A DNA stretch of 48,043 bases from Gemmatimonadota bacterium (GTDB lineage: Bacteria > Gemmatimonadota > Gemmatimonadetes > Palauibacterales > Palauibacteraceae). The stretch lies in contig CP070670.1 of the NCBI GenBank assembly GCA_020351855.1, positions 681,158 to 729,200 on the forward strand, written 5' to 3'. Each line of letters opens with the position of its first letter. Positions within the stretch are counted from its first letter, which is position 1. Of the stretch, positions 42,820-48,043 are shown in pieces. The position numbers were made by a program, and so were the translations under genes. Under the pieces are notes generated by a model. That model saw nothing but the letters and a program-made list of their open reading frames with translations. It was not told the DNA's origin and did not search any database.

Positions 42820-43458
42820 ATGGAGGGTTTGATCGAGATCCTCGTCATGGTTTTTCTGATCTGGGCGTGGTCACGCGGTGCCAGGGGCAAGCAGAAGCCC
42901 AAGCCCCCGCCCCGCGAGAGCCGGCGGGACGAGGAGATCAATTGGGATCAAGCCATAGGCGACGTACTGGAAGGCCTCGGCCTTCCGAGGCCGGAGCGCC
43001 GCCCGGAGGTCGCACGGCACGAGGCGGAGGTTTCCGTGCCGCCGCTCGAGCGATATCCGGACAGCGACACGCTGGAGATCGCCGAGCGCGCGGAGGCGGA
43101 GGCGCGGCGCAGGGCAGAGGCGGAGGCGGAAGCGGAGGTGGCGCAGCGTCGGGCACAGCGGGCAGCGGCTGCGGCAGAAGCCGCCCGGCGGCGGACGGCC
43201 GCCACGCTGCGGCGCGGAACGGTCCGGGTGGGCACACCACGTCCGGCAGAGGTGGCAGGGCCTTCCGGGGTGCCGGGGTTCGCCGAGCCGCCCGGCGCCG
43301 AGGAGTCCGGCGCGGCCAGCGCGGGCCCGGAGGGAGGGAGCGGAAGGCGTGCCGGGCGGACGGCTGCCGGCCTGAAACGGCTCGAGGGGCTGTCGGAGCT
43401 CGAGCGCGCGATCGTGTACGCCGAGATCCTCGGTCCGCCGAAGGCGCTCAGCGACTAG
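42820..43458 (+). CDS. Hypothetical protein with membrane anchor and Ala/Glu/Arg-rich coiled coil
   Basis: Unknown function, 212 residues. One N-terminal membrane segment (LIEILVMVFLIWAWS, about 4-18) is followed by a basic/polar stretch, a conserved-looking short block (NWDQAIGDVLEGLGLPRPER), a low-complexity Glu/Ala/Arg coiled coil (about 88-128), a Gly/Pro-rich linker and a C-terminal motif LSELERAIVYAEILGPPKAL. That last motif recurs in uncharacterised proteins of several phyla as I remember them. Third gene of the nfeD-floA operon by strand and 43-base spacing. Confidence 0.7.
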   Translation: MEGLIEILVMVFLIWAWSRGARGKQKPKPPPRESRRDEEINWDQAIGDVLEGLGLPRPERRPEVARHEAEVSVPPLERYPDSDTLEIAERAEAEARRRAEAEAEAEVAQRRAQRAAAAAEAARRRTAATLRRGTVRVGTPRPAEVAGPSGVPGFAEPPGAEESGAASAGPEGGSGRRAGRTAAGLKRLEGLSELERAIVYAEILGPPKALSD

Positions 43459-43477
43459 GCCGCGTTCCGCGCGCCGC

Positions 43478-43717
43478 TCAGGGCTCCTTGAAGGGGGAGG
43501 GAGGCCGCTTTGAACCCCCGTCGGGCCGCGACCCGTCCAGAAGCCTTTGAAGCTCCGCATCGCTCAGCTCGAACGGGTCATCCGTGTAGCCCGGAGCGGC
43601 CACCGTTCGCCGGTCGGAGAGGTTTCCCGGCTCGGGAGCGAACACCCAGCGGCCCAGGGACTCGTCCCTGACCTGCCAGACGGCTCCGCTGCGGTCCTTG
43701 AACTTTCGGTAACTCAC
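43478..43717 (-). CDS. Hypothetical small protein
   Basis: A 79-residue hydrophilic protein starting VSYRKFKDRSGAVWQVRDES at GTG 43717. GGAAGAG lies six bases before it and it overlaps the peptidase stop by four bases (GTGA), so the coupled GTG is preferred over the longer in-frame option. The C-terminus is Pro/Lys-rich. No family recognised. It is expressed with the M1-family peptidase. Confidence 0.65.
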   Translation of the reverse strand: MSYRKFKDRSGAVWQVRDESLGRWVFAPEPGNLSDRRTVAAPGYTDDPFELSDAELQRLLDGSRPDGGSKRPPSPFKEP

Positions 43718-45864
43718 GGCGCTCTTCCTTCCCGCGTTGTCGGTTCCCCGCCGGTCGGCTGCCGGTGGCCGGTGGGCCCCGTCGCCTGCCAAACGTTGTT
43801 GGTCCGGTCCACGTCCGGGAACAGCTGCTGTGGGTCGATCTCGACGCGGACGACAGGAGATCCTTCCGGCGCGGTCAGCACCGCTGCCGTCTGCCCGGCC
43901 AGCCAGGTCTGGACGGGGACCTCCATGCTGAAGACCTCACCATCCTCGCGGGTCACCCGCACGATGGCCGGCATGGGTACGCGACCGAGATCCTCGATCA
44001 CGATCTCGGCCCCGCCCGAGCCCGCTGATCTGACCTCCCGGACCGCCTGGTCGAGCGTCCAGGTCTCGTAGTACCACGCGCGCCAGAACCAGTCGAGGTC
44101 GAGACCCGTCACATCCTCGATCGTGTGGAAGAAGTCCCACGGCGTCGGATGCCTGAAAGCCCAGCGCCGGACGTACTCCCGGTAGGCAGCCAGGAAGGCC
44201 TCCTCGCCCAGCAGCCCCTGGAGGGCGGTGTGCACGGCGGACGGCTTGCTGTAGGAGGCGGTGCGGGCGCGGCCAGGGTAGTGATGGTCGGTCCACCGCA
44301 TGATCTCGCCTTCCTCGCCCGCCCTCGCGACCTCGAGGTAGGCCTGCCTGTCCGAGTCCTCCGAGTTCTGGCCCGGGAAGAACTCCTTCCGCGCCTGGTT
44401 CTCGTTGAAGCTGGTCATGCCCTCGTCCATCCAGGCGTGGCGGCGCTCGTCGGAGGCCACGATCATCGGCAGCCACATGTGGCCGAGCTCATGCGCCGTC
44501 ACGTAGTAGAGGGCGCTGTCGCTCCGCGCGTTGTAGCTGCCCATCAGCGTCATCATGGGGAACTCCATGCCTCCGCCGATGATGCCGCCACCCTCGATGA
44601 GGCTCATCTGGTCCCAGGGGTAGGGGAGGGCGAGATACCGAGAGAAGAAGTCGATCGCGTGGCGGCCGTAGCGCGCCGCATTCGCCCAGCGGGGGGCAGC
44701 GGGTCGGTAGACGGCGTCCACGCGGGCGTGGTCGGTTCGGCCATCTCCGTCCCGGTCGCCCACCGGCGTGCGCACGGCATCCCACAGGGAGCCCCGGGTG
44801 GCGCTGAAGGCGACGTCCCTCGCCGTGTCCGCCCGAAACCGCCAGGCGAGCCGGCCTCCCGCTCGGGTGGTCCGGCCGCTCGCGAGATCCGTCTCGCTGA
44901 TCACGTGCACGACGGAGTCGGACGCCTCGGCCTGCCGCAGCCGCCTCAGCGCGGCAGGATCGAGAACCTCCTCGGCGTTCGCCAGGCGGCCGCTCGCCAG
45001 CACGATCCAGCCGGACGGGATCTCGACCGTCAGGTCGTAGCTCCCGAAACCCGCATAGAGCTCGGCAGCTCCGAGGAACGGGTCGATCTGCCACCCGACC
45101 ACGTCGTCGTACACGGCCATCTGCGGATACCAGTAGGCGATGAACAGGAGGTCATCCCCATCCCAGCCCATGCGGTTGCCGGCCCCGTTCTTCGGGATGG
45201 TGAAGCTCCAGTCGAGCTCGATGATCGCCGAGTCGCCCGGCGCCAGCGGCTCGGCGGGCACGATGCGAAGGAGCGTGCCGGCGATGGCGTAACCGGTCGG
45301 GTCTTCCGCCGTGCTCGGCGCGAGGTCGAGGCTGCCGGCCGACACTCGCGAGAGCACCATGCCGCCGGTGACCGGCTGCGGCCGGTTACGGACCGCTCCC
45401 GTGGCGTGCACGTTCTGCATCAGATGCAGGTACAGGGCGCTCAGCGAGTCCGGGGACCGGTTGTGGTAGGTGATGCTTCCCCGGCCGTACAGGCGGCGCT
45501 CGGCCGGGCGAATCGTGGCCGTGAGCCGGTAATCGGTCCACTGCTGCCAGTAGGAGCGTCCGGGCCGGCCGGAGAGAGTCCGCGTTCTACTGTCGATGGC
45601 CTTCAGGAATTCCCGGCTCGGCTCGACGGGGTATGGGGTTGGGCGCTGGAGCGTGTCGGAAGGGGGCGCGGCGAACCGGGGAGGCGGTGCTGCCAGCCGG
45701 GGAGGTGGTGCTGCGAGCCGGGAAGGCAGCTCGGAGGCTGGCGGGGCGCCAGACCCGAGGGTCGCCGCCGACCCGGTGGTCCACCCGCCTCCTGCGGCAG
45801 CGAGGGCGGCGAGGAGCGGCCCGGCGAGAGCTGATCGGATCAGCCGTCCTCCGCGATCTGCCAC
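43714..45864 (-). CDS. M1-family metallopeptidase, secreted
   Basis: Zinc metallopeptidase of about 716 residues. A signal peptide (RSALAGPLLAALAAAGGG) is followed by a repetitive Pro-rich linker, an N-terminal beta domain, and the catalytic domain. Zinc ligands are His-Glu-x-x-His in HELGHMW and Glu in MDEGMTSF. The substrate-binding 'GAMEN' equivalent is GGMEFPMMT, a form common in the family outside classical aminopeptidase N. Start uncertain: GTG 45864 lacks a ribosome-binding site, whereas CTG 45843 overlaps the citF stop (CTGA) and has GGAGG four bases upstream, as panB has. Confidence 0.85.
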   Translation of the reverse strand: MADRGGRLIRSALAGPLLAALAAAGGGWTTGSAATLGSGAPPASELPSRLAAPPPRLAAPPPRFAAPPSDTLQRPTPYPVEPSREFLKAIDSRTRTLSGRPGRSYWQQWTDYRLTATIRPAERRLYGRGSITYHNRSPDSLSALYLHLMQNVHATGAVRNRPQPVTGGMVLSRVSAGSLDLAPSTAEDPTGYAIAGTLLRIVPAEPLAPGDSAIIELDWSFTIPKNGAGNRMGWDGDDLLFIAYWYPQMAVYDDVVGWQIDPFLGAAELYAGFGSYDLTVEIPSGWIVLASGRLANAEEVLDPAALRRLRQAEASDSVVHVISETDLASGRTTRAGGRLAWRFRADTARDVAFSATRGSLWDAVRTPVGDRDGDGRTDHARVDAVYRPAAPRWANAARYGRHAIDFFSRYLALPYPWDQMSLIEGGGIIGGGMEFPMMTLMGSYNARSDSALYYVTAHELGHMWLPMIVASDERRHAWMDEGMTSFNENQARKEFFPGQNSEDSDRQAYLEVARAGEEGEIMRWTDHHYPGRARTASYSKPSAVHTALQGLLGEEAFLAAYREYVRRWAFRHPTPWDFFHTIEDVTGLDLDWFWRAWYYETWTLDQAVREVRSAGSGGAEIVIEDLGRVPMPAIVRVTREDGEVFSMEVPVQTWLAGQTAAVLTAPEGSPVVRVEIDPQQLFPDVDRTNNVWQATGPTGHRQPTGGEPTTREGRAP
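45662..45724 (-). repeat. 21-bp tandem repeat encoding a Pro-rich linker
   Basis: Three imperfect 21-base units (45662-45682, 45683-45703, 45704-45724) encode repeated seven-residue blocks of the type LAAPPPR in the peptidase linker after its signal peptide. It is a likely variable-length spacer between export signal and catalytic part. Confidence 0.7.
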
Positions 45865-47468
45865 ACCGTGTCGATCACGGTGCCGTCCACCCACTTGATG
45901 ACGGCCACCGGCGTGTCGGTCACTTCGGCCTCTCTGGGCTTGCCGCCGCACATTCCCTCCACTTCCTGCTGAATCTCCTCGATCGGACGGATGGGAAGAT
46001 CGGACCCGCGGAGGGCCTCCAACAGATCCTCGCGTCGGGGATTGATGGCGATCCCCCGCTCGGTGGCCACGACATCGATGAGCTCGCCGGGTCCGGTGAC
46101 CGTCGTCACCTCATCCTTGATGACCGGGATCCGGTCCCGGAAGGAGGGAACGGCCAGGATCGCGCAGCTCGAGGCGAGACAGTTCTGCCACCCGCCGATG
46201 CCGTGCAGCAGCCGGCCGTCGGAGTGGGTGTTGACGTTCGCGTTGAAGTGGATGTCCACTTCGGTCGCTCCCAGCACGACGGCGTCGACCATGGAGGCGA
46301 AGTTGCCCTTGCCGTGGAAGTTGTAGGAGGTGAACGGGGACGTCGCGACGTGCCGGGGATCCGATGCGATCGAGCGCACCCCCTCCAGGTCGAACGTCTG
46401 GCCGTCCAGGATGTAGTCGGTGAGTCCTTGCTGGAGGAGCTCGACGAGGTACTGGGTCGATCCGCCGCGGACGAAGCGCGCCTTCACGCCGGCCTCGCGC
46501 ATGAGCTCGGCAAGGTAGTGGACGAACGCGAGCGCGATGCCGCCGGCGCCCGCCTGGAAGGAGAAGCCGTCACGCATGATGCCCGCCTGCTCGAGCAGGC
46601 GGGCCACGTTGCGGGCTATCATCAGGCGCTCGGGACTCCGGGTGATCCGGGTGGTTCCCGACACGATCTTCGCGGGGTCGCCGATGCTGTCCACCTCGAC
46701 GACGTAGTCGACGTGGTTTCCCTGGATCTGCCAGGGGATGCAGGGGAACGGGACCAGGTTGTCGGTCACGACGATCACGTGCTCGGCATAGAGGGAGTCG
46801 GCCAGCGCGAAGCCGAGGGATCCGCAGGCCGAGGGACCGTGCGAGCCGTCACAGTTCCCGAAGGCGTCGGCGGTGGGCGCGGCGATGATGGCCACGTCGA
46901 TCCTGACCTCGCCGTCCTGGATGGCCTGCCAGCGCCCGCCGTGGGACCGAAGCACTCCCAGACCCCGCATCTTGCCGCGGGAGCAGTAGTCGCCCAGCGG
47001 ACCGTTCAGGCTGCCCTCGATGTGATGGACCACCCCGGCCTCCATCAGGTCGATGACGCCGGCGTGGCAGGGAAAGGAGGCGCTGGGGAACCACATCAGG
47101 TCCTTGACGCCCAGATCGGCCGCCGCCTCGAGGGCCATCACCCCTACCCGGTCCCCGTCCCGCAGGTGATGGTGCGAGGAGATCACCATTCCGTCCGCCA
47201 GGCCGCAGCGCCGGAAGGCCTCCTGCAGGCTGTCCACCCGCTTGTCCCCGCTCGCCGGGTAGTCGGCGCAGCTCCGGATCGGCGGAGCGTGCTTCCTGCC
47301 CGCCGGCCGGTGCCCGTTCACGCCCCCGAAGGGGACGGCCGGCTGTCCGTTGACCTCGGTCGGGACCCTGCGTCCCAGGGCGTTATCCACCAGGCCGGGG
47401 GGACGCCCTCCATCGCCCGCGCTCATGCCTGGGCCATGCGTTTCACTCGATCTCGTGGCTCGGCTCAT
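45840..47468 (-). CDS. citF: Citrate lyase alpha subunit / citrate CoA-transferase (CitF)
   Basis: Class II CoA-transferase subunit of citrate lyase, moving the acyl group between acyl-carrier and citrate. The protein has 542 residues, a little longer than typical (about 510). CitF-type segments are SSHHHLRDGDRVGVMALEAA, GVVHHIEGSLNGPLGDYCSR, GSLGFALADSLYAEHVIVVT, and the C-terminal TVTGPGELIDVVATERGIAI. ATG 47468 overlaps the citE stop (ATGA), with AGAGG seven bases upstream. No citD, citC or citX-like gene is in the visible part of the operon. Confidence 0.85.
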   Translation of the reverse strand: MSRATRSSETHGPGMSAGDGGRPPGLVDNALGRRVPTEVNGQPAVPFGGVNGHRPAGRKHAPPIRSCADYPASGDKRVDSLQEAFRRCGLADGMVISSHHHLRDGDRVGVMALEAAADLGVKDLMWFPSASFPCHAGVIDLMEAGVVHHIEGSLNGPLGDYCSRGKMRGLGVLRSHGGRWQAIQDGEVRIDVAIIAAPTADAFGNCDGSHGPSACGSLGFALADSLYAEHVIVVTDNLVPFPCIPWQIQGNHVDYVVEVDSIGDPAKIVSGTTRITRSPERLMIARNVARLLEQAGIMRDGFSFQAGAGGIALAFVHYLAELMREAGVKARFVRGGSTQYLVELLQQGLTDYILDGQTFDLEGVRSIASDPRHVATSPFTSYNFHGKGNFASMVDAVVLGATEVDIHFNANVNTHSDGRLLHGIGGWQNCLASSCAILAVPSFRDRIPVIKDEVTTVTGPGELIDVVATERGIAINPRREDLLEALRGSDLPIRPIEEIQQEVEGMCGGKPREAEVTDTPVAVIKWVDGTVIDTVWQIAEDG

Positions 47469-48043
47469 CGATCCGCCTCTAGTGCTGCGGTGTCGCTTGC
47501 CCTGTCGGGCGCCGCGTCCGCACCCGCCCCGCCGCTCACGAGTCCCAGGGCTCGGGCGCGGGACACCAGGGTCACGGCCTGCTTGACCACCGGCGGGTCG
47601 ATCATCTTCGAGCCCAGGCTCACCACGCTTCGCCCCTCGGCTTGCGCGCGATCGTAGGCATCCACGATGGCGAGCGCCTTCTCGATCTGGGCCGGCGTGG
47701 GCTGGAAAGCCACGTGGATCGCCTCGATCTGACGCGGATGGATGCACCCCATGCCCTCGAAGCCCAGCTGGCGCGACCGCGCTCCCCAGCGCAGAAGCCC
47801 CTCCAGGTCGTCCACCTGTCCGTAGACGGAGTCGATGGCCTGCACGCCGGCGGCCCGGGCCGCGTTGACGAGCCGCTCCCGCGCCCAGGCGGACTCCACG
47901 CCCTCCTCGGTGCGCGGCACGCCCAGATCCGCGGAGTAGTCCTCCAGCCCGATCGTGAGCGCGGCGACCCGCGGGCTCGCGCTGGCGATCTCGAAGGCAT
48001 GCTCGATCCCGAGGGCGCTCTCGATGATCGGCATGAGCCAGAG
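47465..48043 (-). CDS. CitE/HpcH-HpaI aldolase-family lyase, C-terminal part (cut by window edge)
   Basis: The C-terminal 192 codons are visible; the gene continues past the right edge. Family segments are MPIIESALGIEHAFEIA, GLEDYSADLGVPRTEEG (metal-binding Glu/Asp), GMGCIHPRQIEAIHVAF and VVSLGSKMIDPPVVKQA. This is the CitE group: citrate lyase beta, or a CitE-like citramalyl/malyl-CoA lyase. Coupling with citF (four-base overlap) favours citrate lyase, but the absence of citD in view leaves CitE-like function open. Confidence 0.82.
   Translation of the reverse strand, partial: LWLMPIIESALGIEHAFEIASASPRVAALTIGLEDYSADLGVPRTEEGVESAWARERLVNAARAAGVQAIDSVYGQVDDLEGLLRWGARSRQLGFEGMGCIHPRQIEAIHVAFQPTPAQIEKALAIVDAYDRAQAEGRSVVSLGSKMIDPPVVKQAVTLVSRARALGLVSGGAGADAAPDRASDTAALEADR

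Noticed and set aside
45633..47657. Plus-strand open frame of about 670 codons opposite citF and the peptidase start
   Set aside because: Same cause: mirror frame of real genes, with no recognisable motif or ribosome-binding site.

Overview
The window is gene-dense, high-GC bacterial chromosome: 48 coding sequences fill about 94% of it, and no gene-free stretch exceeds 300 bases. I see no rRNA, tRNA, insertion sequence, prophage or CRISPR array. The gene mix (LexA, split AtuA, flotillin/NfeD, an M1-type peptidase with a GGMEFP motif, ribosomal protein L21 with a fused E3-binding domain) and the frequent GTGA/ATGA overlaps suggest a Gemmatimonadota-like or similar deep-branching high-GC bacterium. 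That placement is an inference; no marker in the window proves it.

Region 1 (1-9.4 kb) is housekeeping. On the minus strand lie htrA (cut by the window edge), truA, lexA and an RqcH/NFACT gene. On the plus strand lie a compact panB-panC-panD operon and a YqeK-like HD protein with a LytR_C-domain protein. rlmN is on the minus strand and is divergent from vanZ.

Region 2 (8.8-17.5 kb) looks like one long rightward transcription unit that begins at a tandemly duplicated promoter: vanZ, aspS, phoH, pgpH (c-di-AMP phosphodiesterase family), ybeY, mgtE, meaB.

Region 3 (16.4-25.6 kb) is a coenzyme B12 acyl-CoA module: a MeaB-type GTPase, a split mutase (large subunit, B12 subunit), an acyl-CoA carboxyltransferase, a split AtuA pair and an enoyl-CoA hydratase. 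Two leftward genes, an AI-2E-type permease and a small coiled-coil protein, sit between the two mutase subunit genes. The mutase has isobutyryl-CoA-mutase-type specificity residues (Phe102, Gln220), not the methylmalonyl-CoA pair Tyr/Arg.

Region 4 (25.7-33.2 kb) holds two membrane proteins, tag, an alpha/beta hydrolase, recQ, an acyl-CoA dehydrogenase, rng, rplU (fused to an E3-binding domain) and rpmA. Region 5 (33.3-40.1 kb) is a leftward beta-oxidation/phenylacetate-like cluster: two crotonases, aldehyde dehydrogenase, PaaJ-type thiolase, PaaG-like isomerase, GNAT protein and 3-hydroxyacyl-CoA dehydrogenase. Together with the mutase and acyl-CoA dehydrogenase this could carry isobutyryl-CoA to acetyl-CoA.

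Region 6 (40.2-48 kb) has an nfeD-floA membrane-microdomain operon with a trailing unknown gene. Facing it is a leftward operon of citE (cut by the edge), citF, an M1-family peptidase and a small unknown protein.

Regulatory sequence worth noting: an 11-bp-phased GAAM repeat array over the lexA promoter; duplicated promoters with a palindromic spacer before vanZ-aspS; and a strong hairpin at the predicted 5' end of the panBCD transcript. I found no classic U-tailed terminator. Hairpins between genes lack a T-run and are reported with low confidence.
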